A stretch of DNA of 64,000 bases, taken from contig WPIO01000218.1 of NCBI GenBank assembly GCA_009760855.2, positions 124,001-188,000 on the forward strand. The letters run 5' to 3'. A model generated the notes under the pieces. That model ran no database searches. It was not told the DNA's origin and saw only the letters and a program-made list of their open reading frames with translations. Source of the DNA: Cristatella mucedo. Lineage: Eukaryota > Bryozoa > Phylactolaemata > Cristatellidae. Made by a program: the position numbers and the translations under genes. Positions 32,241-43,652 of this stretch are shown here, in pieces; within the stretch, counting starts at the first letter, position 1, and each line of letters begins with the position of its first letter.

Positions 32241-33146
32241 TTGCGAGTGCTGCTGAGATAGTAAAAACTAAAACTCCTTCGCTTATACATGGACATAGCG
32301 CCTGCAGAAGAAACCGACCATCTTTTCCTTTACCATTCAGTGCGTCCCAGCGTATCCTTCGGCTTCTCTTCTTCTTTGCATAAAGTTAGAGCGAACAGCT
32401 TTTTGCTCAGTCAGAGAAATTTATCATTTGAGTGCACGTGTATCCTGAAACTGCTCTCATTGCAAGTCACCGCAAAACGCGCTTCATTTTAGCATATTTG
32501 AAGCACGTGGGGGTAGTGCTGTTCCTACGGGCTGTTGAATAAATATTAAACTGTTGTTACTGCTAATAGTCAAGAGCTCCGCGGTCAAGCTGCTATTGCG
32601 CGCGTACGGTGCAAGGCTCGACATTTATTTAGGCTGACTTGAAGCTCGTCTGCATTCTTAAGTCTAATTTAAACAGACGTTCCTCCAAGACAGTTCACAC
32701 CTCTGCTGCTATTATACTTTTAGAATCCGATAGGATCGCGCGAGCGTGCCAGTTCCCATCCGCCAGCTGGCGCCCGAGGTTTCGATTAATTTAATTAGTA
32801 CATAGCCTATTTGGAGAGTTATTGCCTGCAGTCTCATTCAGACCGTTAATTGCAGATAGATGAGTTTTGAAATTTCCGCAGTTTAACCTTCTAGGAGTTT
32901 AGAAAATGGAGTGCTGACCTTGCAGAAGATAGGACGGGGGCAGACCGCCACCGCCGCCAGCGTGCTTTCAGGCATCTCCGTAGCATCACCCAGATGCCTC
33001 TGCAACTGCGGCGGTGGCTTTAGATGCTAATGCAGCAGCTTCATCTAGCATAGGATGGTGGCTGAGACAGGCAGGGATATATTAATCGGAATGGTAGCAA
33101 AGGAAACGTGCAGCGGGTCTAAATCAGCAGATGTGGCGGAATTGGA
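32241..33146. other. Spacer sequence without recognised genes
   Basis: Ordinary-composition sequence up to the inner edge of the right arm. No gene or repeat recognised. Confidence 0.3.
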
Positions 33147-33164
33147 GTAGCCAATCGAATAGGG

Positions 33165-33315
33165 CCATGCGCGAGTATAAATCCTTTTCAGAGCGCCCTA
33201 AGAGAGAATCGTCTCTATCCATGTGCTTTATATATGCAGTCATTCTTGAGCCTGCGACCTTGGTCTCTTTGGGTAAGCTATTGACCTCTGTTTCTAAAAA
33301 CAGACCGCAGTGAAA
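33165..33315 (-). repeat. SINE 1-like relic (right arm)
   Basis: Mirror of 18,059-18,228, with the same tail and B-box-like remnants. Confidence 0.5.
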
Positions 33316-34611
33316 CAATCTCTAAGGAGACTCTTCAAGTCTCCGTAAGTGCCATAGCAATCAAAATTTTCGGACAGGCCAAAATAAATGCAAACTACAC
33401 CGTATTAATTTTCTAGTTAATCAATTCTACCGTTGTGATGCGATGTGCGAAGTCAAAAAATTATTTTTTCCTTCAGTCTTTATTTCATAATTGAGTCAAA
33501 AATTAAATTTTCGCAGAAAATATATAACTAGCATGTCTTTAATCTCTTTTATGGTCGATATAATTAGTGTCAAAATTACAGCAGCTGTGCCGTTGTGAGA
33601 TAATCAATTTATCCCAGGCATTTTTTGGTTGAAAATAAATTCAATTACGCAGAAAATGTATGCACTCACTCTTTCACGTAGCACTACAGCTATACTTGTT
33701 TCAATGGCAGATCTACTTGTCATCAAATAAGCCTACCTGAAATCGAAGTCTCGCGGAGAGGAGAAGGTCAGAGCGAGCGTCTAAGTAAAAATTGCAGAAG
33801 CAGTAGTCGGCATAGCGCAGTGGGAGCTACTAAACCGGCTAAATGTTATGGCTAACTATCTCAGAGAAGTCAGCGTGAGCAACAAAATAAGTGAAGGGAA
33901 ATTTGGGCCACGGGGGGTGGGGGTTTCAATGAGAGCTTTAGGCAGTGACATTATTAATCCAAAATGGGCTCTCTATATCGTATGCAGAGAGGCACGTTTT
34001 ATTGCTAATTGGAAATGCCTCGGGAGCGACTAAGTAAGAGAGACAAATCAGTTTTAATAGCCAAGAACTCCAGAAACTGCTGAAGACATTTGACTTGTAA
34101 AAAGGGTTGTGCCAATACGGTGACCAAAATAGATCGAAGCTACGAAATCAATGCAATAGGGTTCTGGTAGCAGACAAGGCTAGTTGAGCAGATGTAGAGC
34201 TCGTGGTCACATTCTGAAAAAATCTTAAACACTTTGCAGAATGACTTCGATAAAGCCACAGTCTTCGGGACATTAAATATGATGAGATAACCATTTACAT
34301 ACAGATAATGGTCTCAATCTGGCAAGTACAGTAATTTATAAAATGTGATTGCAAACAGTGTGCATCTAGCAGTGACTTGAGTAATTATGTCGGAGACCCA
34401 CAGTCTGCGTCAGATTTTCTGTCCACTGTCAAAGACATTACAACTATGTAAGCTCTGACAAGAAGTCAATTATAGTGTAAAGCTACACCTGCAGCAAGGA
34501 TCAATCAAGTCAAAAGATAAAAACAATGGGGTGTATTGAAATCAGCAACTTGTATCCCCCAGAAAGCTTCTTTCATAGACCAAGTGCTAGCTACATTGAC
34601 TTAAAATAAAA

Positions 34612-34745
34612 ATATAATTCATTTGTATAGCACGCTAAGAGAACCTAATCTCTATTCAAGCGCTTCACATATCCCACAGGGCTCGAGCCCTTGACCACGA
34701 TCGGGGCCCCTTAACCAGTGGGTCAAACCAGGTTCCCCTAATCAA
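34612..34745 (-). repeat. SINE 1 (right arm)
   Basis: Mirror of 16,640-16,768: tail CAAGCGCTTCACATATCCCA, B-box GGGCTCGAGCCC. Confidence 0.75.
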
Positions 34746-35006
34746 AACAGTACTATACATTAAAAGACGTCACTGGCTACTTGCTCTGCTTATAAAATTC
34801 TACATTTTGTAAATCTATTCTAGAACGGCTTCCATTCAATGGTGTTTTATTTATATTCACATGGAAATTTCCGTATGTATTTAGTATACTACGAAGACAC
34901 CGAGACTTAAGTGAGCATAATCGTAAAGTGCAGTGAGTAGTATGCCGTCTCGCAATTCTTTCTTAAAAGCTACCCTGGTCTGCTCCTTCTTCGTCTTGAA
35001 AATCGT

Positions 35007-35450
35007 ATGCATTGTCGTAGGGGTCCTCATCTGCATACGGATCATTGTAGTCGTTCTGCAAGAAATATAGGCTTGCTCAGTAGGTCGCGACCGAGCGCGC
35101 ACCCACACACGCGTTCTTGGCGTCACTGCAGGTGCCTGCAGCTGCACAACGAGAGTCAACCGTCGGGGACGCCAGCCCACGGCACTCGGTCAGCAGGCGT
35201 CCGTCTGCGGCGCTTCCTCTCGGCTCGTGCATTTGCCCGTTCTCATACGATCCACCGACTCGCGTTTTGCTTGCTCTGCATTTCAAATAATCCTGTCAGC
35301 TATCCGTTCATCTACGGACTGAACAGCCAGCGTGTGAAAGGTGTATTGCAGCAGCGCCTACTAGTCAGACACTCAGCTGGAGAATACGGCGTTCTTAGCT
35401 CCCCGGTCATTGGCTATCTTGTCGGTCGTTTCGTAAATTTTAGCATTTAG
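35007..35450 (+). pseudogene. Rhodopsin-family GPCR end, degraded (right arm)
   Basis: A 147-residue frame containing CISNNPVSYPFIYGLNSQR, the NPxxY motif of TM7 and start of helix 8, followed by a short C-terminal tail to a stop at 35,448-35,450. Upstream residues in this frame are Arg/His/Ser-rich and not membrane-like; TM6-like sequence (VHLPVLIRSTDSR) is in another frame. Rhodopsin-family membership is by motif only; subfamily and ligand are unknown. It duplicates 15,994-16,371. Confidence 0.45.
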
Positions 35451-36361
35451 CAGGGTCTCGATCATTGAGCTCGAATTAAAAAATTATCATATGCCGTATT
35501 CAAATATTTAGTTGAGAAAACAACTTCATGTCAAGATAAGACTTATGGGTAAGTTCCGGTAGTTCTTCATTATACAATCAGCTGCTTCAGTGTGTAACCA
35601 ACGCAAATCTAACACACGATATGTCAATCGGTAAAAGTTAGAATTGCAAATAATAAAAATAACAAAAACACACTTGATAAAGTATGCAAATGTAAATAAA
35701 TATATTGGCGACCCTGGCAAAGCGAAATTCTAGCCCAGCTGCTAAATTTAGCTCAATAGCGTCCGATAGATTTCTGAATTCTATTGTATTGATAGTCGGG
35801 AACGGCTAATCATTGTTTCGGTTCTGTCTGGATTTATTTCGATGTCCAAGGCGTGCAGGGATTTCCTCGGGTCCAGTCAACCGCGCGAGCGTGCTGCCAC
35901 GCTTTCCGCTGCGACACCACAATTTAGCACCCGCTGCCACGCCGCACTTTAGTTTCCGCTCTGCTGCTCGTCGCCATGTTCGCTCGGCACCTTGCTTTGG
36001 TCTCGTTTCCCCTGGTGTTTTCTCGAAAGCTGTGCTAACCTTCAGGTAACTCGTAGAGCCAACCTGAATCCGCGCGAAACCAAAAATCTTCACTCTTTGA
36101 AGATAAGGGAGCTCCAGGATTGGATTTTCCACTTGGTGTGCAGAATTTATCTTTATGGCTGACCTTTACGGAATAATTACGGAATTTTCCACTTGTGCCC
36201 ACACGTAACCTAATGCTAAACGGGCGTCTGGCGAGTGGCAAGTCACGTGGCTCCTCACCATTCAGAATTTATCTTTTTGTTTGACTTTTACGGAATGCTT
36301 AATAGTACACCAGTTGTAGTGAGCCGTCTGTTACATTATTACAACAATCAGCAGCAGTTTT

Positions 36362-36870
36362 ATATCCGTCTGTAACTATATAAAGCCACGAAGACTAAGT
36401 TGGTGTAACCCAGGAGGGCTTTGTATAGCGACCTCACAGCCTAGACGGCTTTCGGTACGCATTCGGTAGCCAACAGACTTTAGCTCACGCAACAAAGAGA
36501 AAGTGTGAAGATTAGCAGAGTCAGGAGAGCAGTTGAGGTAGCAAATAGTATGGAAGTAGTAGCTCAAGACGGCTGGAAAGTATGTGCTATAGTTGGCAAC
36601 AGTAATGTAAATGTCGCTTAGTAAGAACTGCGGAAGTGAGTTCCACAGTCTAGAATCCTGCAGAGCTAAATTTGCTGTCGCCCACGGTCTTTAAGTGAAG
36701 TAACAGAACCTCTAATGTATTATCCAGACAGAACTTGAGGGCTTGTGGAGACTGAAACTGGTGCAGCAATTAAGCTAGATGTGAAGAAGAAAAGCCATGG
36801 CGGACCTAGTGGGTCAGCGTGAAACCTGTACTCAGTATCCATTGATCAACCGGGAGTCATCCAAGCTATT
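36362..36870 (-). mobile_element. LINE B 3' end, one half of an inverted pair (right arm)
   Basis: Mirror of 14,430-14,925. A frame with [20 protein letters not shown] is readable at 36,376-36,567. Confidence 0.75.
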
Positions 36871-36924
36871 TCAACAAAGACGGCGCAGTTGTTCTTAATT
36901 ACTTTAAATTTATTTTAAAATGCT

Positions 36925-37112
36925 TGATAGTACACTACTCTCGAGACTTTGCTAAGCTTCTCACGTTCTCTTTGTTGCGTGAGATGAAGTCTGTTGGCTA
37001 CCGAATGCCTACCCAAAGCTGCTTAGTCTGTGAGTCCACTATACGAAACTCTCCTGCGTTACACTCACATAGTCTTTATGGCTTTGTGGAGTTACAGACG
37101 GAGATACATTAC
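36925..37112 (+). mobile_element. LINE B 3' end, other half of the inverted pair (right arm)
   Basis: Mirror of 14,158-14,345, ending at GGAGTTACAGACGGAGATAC. Confidence 0.8.
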
Positions 37113-37189
37113 ATAACTTTTAGCAAGCTCTTTGGCAGCTGTAATTGGTCTAACAGCTCGAGCCTCCTTTGGCAGCTCTAATTTTATGA

Positions 37190-37295
37190 TATAGTCCAAA
37201 GGTAATCGTGCTTCCTTTGCAGCAAATGTGAAGTGCCTAGAAAGAGATTGAGTTTCGCGGGGTGCTATAACAAGTGTATTATTATTATTATATTT
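37190..37295 (+). mobile_element. LINE A tail fragment (right arm)
   Basis: Mirror of 13,976-14,080: AAGTGCCTAGAAAGAGATTG and an ATT run. Confidence 0.75.
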
Positions 37296-37296
37296 A

Positions 37297-37494
37297 CTAT
37301 TTCGGTATACTTGTTCCGGAAGACACAAAAAGGGGGTTTAACAGGAGGTGAAGAGCGCAAGGCTTTCCGACACCTTTGTACCATTTATAATTAGCAGATT
37401 TTCTGAAAGCCCGATACTCCGCAAATAAAGGAGGCCCTTTCAAAGCTTCCACCCCATTAAAATAGTTCATACCTCCTAATTTGAAGAGCCTCAA
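37297..37494 (-). CDS. Unrecognised 65-residue ORF (right arm)
   Basis: Open frame beginning MRLFKLGGMNYFNG; the left-arm counterpart (about 13,785-13,975) has frame-breaking changes. No motif. Conservation between the arms may only reflect their shared recent origin. Confidence 0.2.
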   Translation of the reverse strand: MRLFKLGGMNYFNGVEALKGPPLFAEYRAFRKSANYKWYKGVGKPCALHLLLNPLFVSSGTSIPK

Positions 37495-38074
37495 GCCGCA
37501 CGGCGAAGGCGGGGCCGAGCTGCCCTCTTAAGACCTCAAGGAAAATAAAGGCATGCTCTATTGAATTATTCTTTTAAAAATAAGGACTGCACGCTCTACT
37601 GAAAGCCGCTCTGCTCGAGCGTTCGTGCGATCCGCGCGATCTTCTAAGCTCAGCGTGAACAGTTACGACCGCAGCCTAGCTGGAAAAGTCTTTGACCTTA
37701 GCGACGAAAGCCCGCCGCAGGCTGCTGAGCTCCGCCTGCGAAGTTAATCTTGTTCCTCTGTACCATTGGGATCTTCTTTTGGTATGGTTGGTTGGTACGG
37801 TTCTTTTGGTATGTATGGTTTATACGGTTCCTTAATCTGAGCGACGAAAGCGCGCCGCCCGACCCAGTTGCTCCGCCTCCCCCCTCTGGAAAACCGAAAT
37901 TAGAAATTACCTCCTCTCATTGGCTCCATACACCTGGCCCCGCTCCATAAGGTGGATAATTGGGGCGGGGCTGTGACCCATTCAGTCCTCCCCTCTCCGC
38001 CATTGGCTGTCATTGATGGGACTGCGTGTCTATCCGTCGGTCGATTGTATCGAGCTTTCAGTCGATGTGAATAA

Positions 38075-38205
38075 TAGTAATAATAATGCACTTGGTAAAG
38101 CGCCCTCAAAGAACTCAATCTCTCTCTAGGCACTTTACATTTTCTGCAAAGGGAAATGCAAATGAATGGTGAGTAATATCATGCTTGATAAACAACATGA
38201 ATAAC
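38075..38205 (-). mobile_element. LINE A 3' tail fragment (right arm)
   Basis: Mirror of 13,071-13,200. Confidence 0.85.
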
Positions 38206-38436
38206 ATGGTTATGGCAGAGGGCAAACGCTTCATCCTGAGCCTCCGTCTAGTTGAAGGGCTCTGTTTTGCCACTCGCGTTTACGTCCTTCGATTCTCTGA
38301 CTCCGGCCAAGTATTCCAGACCGCTTTCGTTCGGGCGAGGCCTTCTACCGCCTAGAGCGGCTAACCAATTAAACTCGATCGCTGCCAAACGCTGAAATAG
38401 ATATGTTCGACCTCCCACCGGAACCGGGCTCGGCGG

Positions 38437-38820
38437 CTATTTCCCACCACCAACCAGCTGCGGCGGCTTTCGACTAAGAGCAGAACCCAGGTATCGCCCT
38501 ATGTTGTGACTCGTCGCCCTGATAACCCCGCACCACCGTATAAACGCGTCCACACGCGCCACGCGTGTCAACGGGCCATCATAAACTTGCCTCAGTGCCG
38601 TAAATGTCGCCGGGCCATAAAATGGCCACAACGCGCTTAACAAAACGGCCATGAAGTAGCAGAGTGCTATCAGCAAGGCAATAAATGGCAACGAACCATA
38701 AACCCTACTAACGATAAATATTTTTAATAAGATGTCTTTTGCGGAGGTTATCGAATCAAGTACGAGGGTACTATGAGTAACACCAATAAATACACCATTA
38801 ATATGACATCTGTAAAGCAC
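38437..38820 (-). CDS. Unrecognised 127-residue membrane-protein-like ORF
   Basis: ORF starting MLYRCHINGVFIGVTHS and running uninterrupted to a TAG stop. Residues about 32-68 are strongly hydrophobic (LPFIALLIALCYFMAVLLSA at the centre) and could form one or two membrane helices. The C-terminal part is basic with an RKPPQLVGGGK end. The left-arm copy is frameshifted. I recognise no family and no gene structure around it, so it may be a chance frame. Confidence 0.35.
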   Translation of the reverse strand: MLYRCHINGVFIGVTHSTLVLDSITSAKDILLKIFIVSRVYGSLPFIALLIALCYFMAVLLSALWPFYGPATFTALRQVYDGPLTRVARVDAFIRWCGVIRATSHNIGRYLGSALSRKPPQLVGGGK

Positions 38821-39029
38821 CGGAAGACACCCAAACGTCTTTCTAAGCCCTTTCCTTAATCTGATGCTGACTGATTAGGAGCAGCATGCGCATTGTCAGC
38901 TATTTTCAGTCATTGTCAGCTATTGTCAGCAAAAGTACAAAAGTACACAAAAGGCACGTATTTCTGAGCCAGCACATGGTGCGATGAATCCGGCAAGTTT
39001 TAAGATTCATTTTAAATTTCGTCAACTCA

Positions 39030-39200
39030 GAGTATGCCATGAAGGGCTACCTAAGATAATGTATTCGCTATCCAGGCGCTTTACTTATGTCGGACGGCCC
39101 GAGTCCACGAACCAGGTCGCTCAGGGGAAAGGTCAAAAAATGGTCAAACAATTTTTAAGGGGATCACCTTATCACCTAGGCCAAACAAGGGTGCTAAACG
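39030..39200 (-). repeat. SINE 1-like element (right arm)
   Basis: Mirror of 11,390-11,572. The minus strand preserves a B-box-like GGTTCGTGGACTCGG. Confidence 0.55.
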
Positions 39201-39224
39201 CTCAGATACTTTCTTAATAATAAT

Positions 39225-39590
39225 AATAATATTATTAATGCATTTGATACAGCAACCTTAGAGAACTCAATCTCTTTTTCTAGGCACCTTTCATTTGCTG
39301 CAAAGGGAATTGAAATTGAAGGGTGAGTATTATCATGCTTTAGACGGCAGCATCGCGTAGATCATATTTTTCTTGCGTAACAGTGTGCAGTATTGAAAGT
39401 GCAACCGCATGCTATCAACTCATACTGAACGTACATAATAATAATAATGCACTTGATAAAGCACCCTCAGAGAACTCAATCTCTCTCTAGGCGCTTTACA
39501 TTTGCTGTAAATGGAAATGCAATTGAATGGTGAGTAATATCATGCTTGATAGGCAAGCACGAATTTTAGCAATGTTAACTGTAACAGACA
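39225..39590 (-). mobile_element. Two LINE A tail fragments in tandem (right arm)
   Basis: Tail blocks at 39,225-39,345 and 39,435-39,590, separated by about 90 bp. The left arm has a single block at the mirrored position, so the right arm gained a copy or the left arm lost one by recombination between tails. Confidence 0.75.
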
Positions 39591-41330
39591 ATCATATATT
39601 GATGTATTGTCTCGGGAAATTGCCGTCGATTGCCATCGATTGCCCAAAGTTGAACGCGAAAAAGGATAGTATGTGCACCCACAGTGACCGTTGTCTGGTC
39701 GGATAATTACAAATTCAACCAGCCAATTTCTAGCAAATTTGAACCAGATTGCTGAAGAAACCAGACCATTGCCGTCGATTGCCGTGCATTGCCCTCGATT
39801 GGGCCTTTGTCGATTGTATAAAGGATGTGGCTGCACTTTCAATTCAGTGTAGTGCAATACTCAAGATTTTAACTGTCCTTTATGGATTGGAGTAATTCCC
39901 CTGGCCATTTCCGTCGATTGCCGTGGGTTGCCGCCGATAGAACACATACATAGTTGAAAATTATGCACGTTCACAGATAAATGTTACGTGGAATCAGAGT
40001 TGCGGTTAATTGCAGCCAATCTTGTCAATTTTGAACTAATTTCGCTATCGGGCCCTACCATTGCTGTTGACTGCCGTGCATTGGTGACAGTTAACAAATA
40101 AAGCATCTTGATGTTTCACGGTTTTACTTTGGACGCAGCGGAATGCTATATGTAATGACAACGTAGGCTTCCGAGCTGCTAATTTCTCTTCAATTCGCTG
40201 GGAATTGGGGTATTAGCCGGGGTTATTGGCTGTCGGTTGCCGTTCAAACCTCGCGATTGTACGTTCGCGATTGATTGAAAGAATTTGATTGCATTTTCAA
40301 CACAGTGGGCTGTGACCGGTAAGATATACTTGATGTTGGCCCAGTCACTTTCCAGTGATTTGCGATGGACCATTATGGATTTCCGTATTTGCCCAGGCCA
40401 TCGCTGTCGGTTGCAATGCATTGCCCAAGATTGAACGCTCAGAGCTGGTTGACAGTATGCGCGTACGCAACAAGATGTTACGTGGAATGAGAATTGAAGC
40501 TTGGTGCAGCCGATTTCTCGTCAATTTGCCGCGAATTTTGTTATGGGTCCCTGCCATTGCTGTCAATTGATTTGTATTATTGCTAATTAACGTGCAAAAT
40601 AGCTTGAAAGTCCTGCGATTTAACTTTTAGCCCAACGGAAGGTGAAATTCGATGAGAATCGGCACTTCATGCTGCCAATTTTGTGTCAACTTGCCACGGA
40701 TAGAGGTGGATTGCTGCTTCGAGCCGAGCCGTTGCACTAGATTGCCATGCATTGCCCGAGATTGTACGAGCGCAACTGCTTAAAATGATGTGGTTGAATT
40801 TAGCCAGTGTGGTTTGTAGCATGCATTAAAAATTGAAGCTTTCCGAAACCAATCTCACTAATAGAGCTTAAAGTGTACGTATTCTGGTCGTTTTTCAGCA
40901 GGTTGCTGTACATACACATGCCATACAAATGAAAATGAATTATACATTGACGTACCAGTCTGGGCAGTTGCAGTCGATTGCAGTGCATTGCTGCAGAATG
41001 ACAGAAGCAAACACACAGAAGGTATGCAAGTAAACAATTATCCAAGAGTAGAGCAGCGAGCAATCACAATTAGAGCTTAAAGTGTACGAGTTCTGGTCAC
41101 TGTGTAGCAGATTGCAGCGGATTTCGGCGGATTGCCCTACGGGACCGGGTCGTTGCAGTCGATTGATATTCAATGCATGAGAACGCGTGTGCACAATGGA
41201 GCAAAATTTTGTGGATGCACTTTGAATCATTATTCCGGTGTTACGACGGTCAAGCTTTAAACGTAGCCTGAGATACGAGGACGTGAATTGCACTGTTGCA
41301 GTGCCCATATACTGCTGAAGGCGGCTTGTT
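39590..41330 (-). repeat. Degenerate tandem array with 10-bp-periodic core (right arm)
   Basis: Reverse-complement counterpart of 9,486-11,224. Cores appear as ATTGCCGTCGATTGCC-type words near 39,625, 39,770, 39,910, 40,060, 40,410, 40,740, 40,975 and 41,150. Confidence 0.7.
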
Positions 41331-41479
41331 ATAATAATCTACTCATTTTGTCAGCCGAAGAGATCCTGTGTAGGCGTAAGTTCAATTAAACGCAGTTTCA
41401 TAAACATTATTTTGGTAACTATTCATTACAAATACATATTTCAGAGCTTCATTTAGCAGAAGAATTACAGATAATATAA

Positions 41480-42702
41480 TAATAATAATAATAATGTACT
41501 TGATAAAGCGCCCTCAGAGAACTTAATCTCTTTCTAGGCGCTTTACATTTGCTGCAAAGGGAAAAGCAATTACATGGTAAGTAAAATCATGCTTGAAAAA
41601 CATACAAAATGAGTAATATGGTTAGGGTTAGGGGTGACATGCACAGGGTCAGCATGCAAATGCGGTTAGTGGCAGCATGCAGTGTCAGCACGCATAAGCA
41701 CATCAAAGACGATTCACAGGGACCCACTAAATGCTGTCCTAAATAGGTATGTTTTTAAGTTCCTTTTAAATGTGGTCAGGTCAGGGGATGTTCTGATGCA
41801 GGTCGGGAGGGAGTTCGAGCTTTGGGAGCATACGAACTAAATGCACGGTCTCAAAACGATTTAAGGTTTGTACGAGGTATTTGTAGACTGTTGGATACCG
41901 AAAAGCGGGTGGTACGATGCTTGGCCTGATGGGTGAGTATATCGGAGAGCTAGGCTGGAGCCACATAATGAAAGGACCTAAGAGTGAGCGACAAAACCTT
42001 GGAGTCAATCCGTTGCTTGACTGGTAGCCAGTGCAGGTCGGCAAGAAGTGGGGTAATGTGGCAACTGCGACACTCACGACAGGCAAGCCTAGCTGCAGAG
42101 TTTTGCACCAGCTGCAATCGCCTGATCGCACATGCTGGTAGGGGCCAGTAAGCAGTGAGTTGCAGAAGTCGAGACGGGATGTCACGAATGCATCGACCAA
42201 CTTGGACGTAGTATCCGTATCTAAACAAGCCCGAATTTTAGCAATGTTATGAAGCTGAAAATAGGCAGATTTGACTGTGGAGCTGATATGGTCGTCTAAC
42301 GAGAGGTCGCTTTGGAATATGACACCAAGATTCCGAGCTGATTCGACAGGAGATATGCTGGCAGAGCCAATTTTAAGTATCAGCCTTTCTAATCTCTGAA
42401 TTACACTGGGTTTGCCCATAACTAGTAAGTTAGTTTTCTCATCGCTTAGTTTTATAAAATTTGCTGGCATCCATGTGCGGATGTCATCAATGCATGCAGC
42501 AAATGAGTTGAGAGAATTTGAGGTGCTCGAAGGTTGGGAGGGATCAAACCAAAGGTACAGTTGAGTGTCATCCGCATAGAAGTGAAAGCCTAGGTTGTGC
42601 TTGACAATCACATCAGCAAGAGGGAGAGTATAAACCGTGAAAGGAACCGGACCTAGCACGGTGCCCTGAGGTACTCCATGTTTCACAGGTACTTCAGACG
42701 AT
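41480..42702 (-). mobile_element. LINE A 3' half (right arm edge)
   Basis: Minus-strand frame 41,781-42,686 holds the late RT part: [22 protein letters not shown] (catalytic Asp pair) and the C-terminal domain, with a frameshift near 42,150-42,230 (WLPVKQRIDSKVLSL in the other frame). The 3' tail block and ATT run lie at 41,480-41,545. Its 5' end at about 42,702 abuts the Polinton ATPase gene. Confidence 0.9.
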
Positions 42703-42704
42703 CA

Positions 42705-43317
42705 ACAATTCGACCAACAAATGGAATATTTTGTTTAAAGTTTATCATCGTATTTATATTGTTTCTTATTTCTCTTCTAGGAAAATGTGTAAAACCTTGA
42801 TCAAGATAGAATATATTCAATCCTTTATGTCTACATCTAGTAAAATAGTCGAATATCTTAGAATGCGTACCGAAAGCCGCATAGGCTGCGAGTGAGCTAT
42901 ACAAAACTATGTTGCTTAACACCCACGTGGTCTGAATGACTTTGTGGAGTTACAGACGGAGATACATTACATTACACTGATCTTCTGTCATCAAATCATC
43001 TAATACAACAACATTCTTACAATTCCTATAAGAATCAACTTCTGGCATATTATCAATTTCATTAACCCAAACAAAAGCAGGTTTTTCTTTTGTCATTGAC
43101 ATAAGACCACGATATAACTTTTGATCTAAGCTTGAAGCAATAATAGTACAACATCATAAATAACCTTACCATTAAATATCCAATTCATTACTAACTGTGA
43201 CTTACCAGTACCACTTGGACCAAGTACTAATGCTCTAATATGCACTTTAGGTAATGGTTCTTCATATCCAGTATCTATATCTTGTCCAAAATTAAATGCT
43301 ACAACTTTCAGAAACAT
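42705..43317 (-). pseudogene. Polinton FtsK/HerA-type packaging ATPase, split by LINE B
   Basis: A32-like genome-packaging ATPase, which pumps DNA into capsids. The frame starts MFLKVVAFNFG at 43,317. Walker A is GPSGTGKSQL. A stop at 43,126-43,128 marks a frameshift. Walker B (VVVLDDL) lies near 42,990-43,010. LINE B 3' sequence then interrupts (42,863-42,978), and the remainder, with DYFTRCRHKGLNIFYLDQGF (sensor/arginine region), continues at 42,705-42,862. The C-terminus is lost at the inverted-duplication edge. It is divergent from the DUF5679-like gene. Confidence 0.8.
42863..42978 (-). mobile_element. LINE B 3' terminus inserted in the ATPase gene
   Basis: About 115 bp of LINE B ending at a (CATTA)-type terminus (GGAGATACATTACATTACA on the plus strand). 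Severely 5'-truncated. Confidence 0.85.
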
Positions 43318-43337
43318 CTTTCTATATTATAATAGAT

Positions 43338-43652
43338 AAGGAAATTTATTGTTTTAAGTGCAAAAAGAAAGCTGATACCATTCATGAAGAATATCTTGAG
43401 GTAGATAGTACTAAAGGAATTAGAGGAATGGTAAAAGGTGGTTGTACTATTTGTGATAGTAAGAAATCAAAGTTTGTTAAGTTGAGAAGTGGATCAACGA
43501 CAGTTGGGTCGGGTAGAACAACTGCAAGTAAGGTTTCTTATGGAACGGGTCGAACAGCTGCAAGTAAGGTTTCTTATGGATCAGGTAGAAAACAAGTAAG
43601 TAGAGGATCCAGTGTTCCAACACCTGCCGTTTTTGCAGCAATACCAAATTAA
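43338..43652 (+). CDS. Small zinc-ribbon protein, DUF5679-like
   Basis: The protein-like part begins at EIYCFKCKKKADT, has a second pair CTICDSKKSKF, and resembles the CxxC-x(n)-CxxC small proteins (DUF5679 type) common in Polinton, iridovirus and related genomes. A basic Ser/Gly repeat follows (SGRTTASKVSYG, GTGRTAASKVSYG). The open frame extends upstream to 43,296, but that part overlaps the ATPase start and probably is not coding. The native start codon appears lost. Function is unknown; metal binding is expected. Confidence 0.65.
   Translation, partial: KEIYCFKCKKKADTIHEEYLEVDSTKGIRGMVKGGCTICDSKKSKFVKLRSGSTTVGSGRTTASKVSYGTGRTAASKVSYGSGRKQVSRGSSVPTPAVFAAIPN

Larger units (their letters stand above)
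33147..42702. repeat. Right arm of the ~10-kb imperfect inverted duplication
   Basis: Reverse complement of 8,125-18,228. It lacks the left-arm LINE B (11,689) and SINE (15,228) and has an extra block at about 39,225-39,440. Its outer end is a LINE A whose sequence breaks at about 42,702 inside a Polinton ATPase gene. The inner end, at 33,147, joins unrelated sequence. Confidence 0.9.

Noticed and set aside
8125..42702. Pure assembly artefact as the explanation for the inverted arms
   Set aside because: Arms differ by base changes, frame-breaking indels and distinct element insertions, which a duplicated read or hairpin artefact would not give. Long reads would still be decisive.
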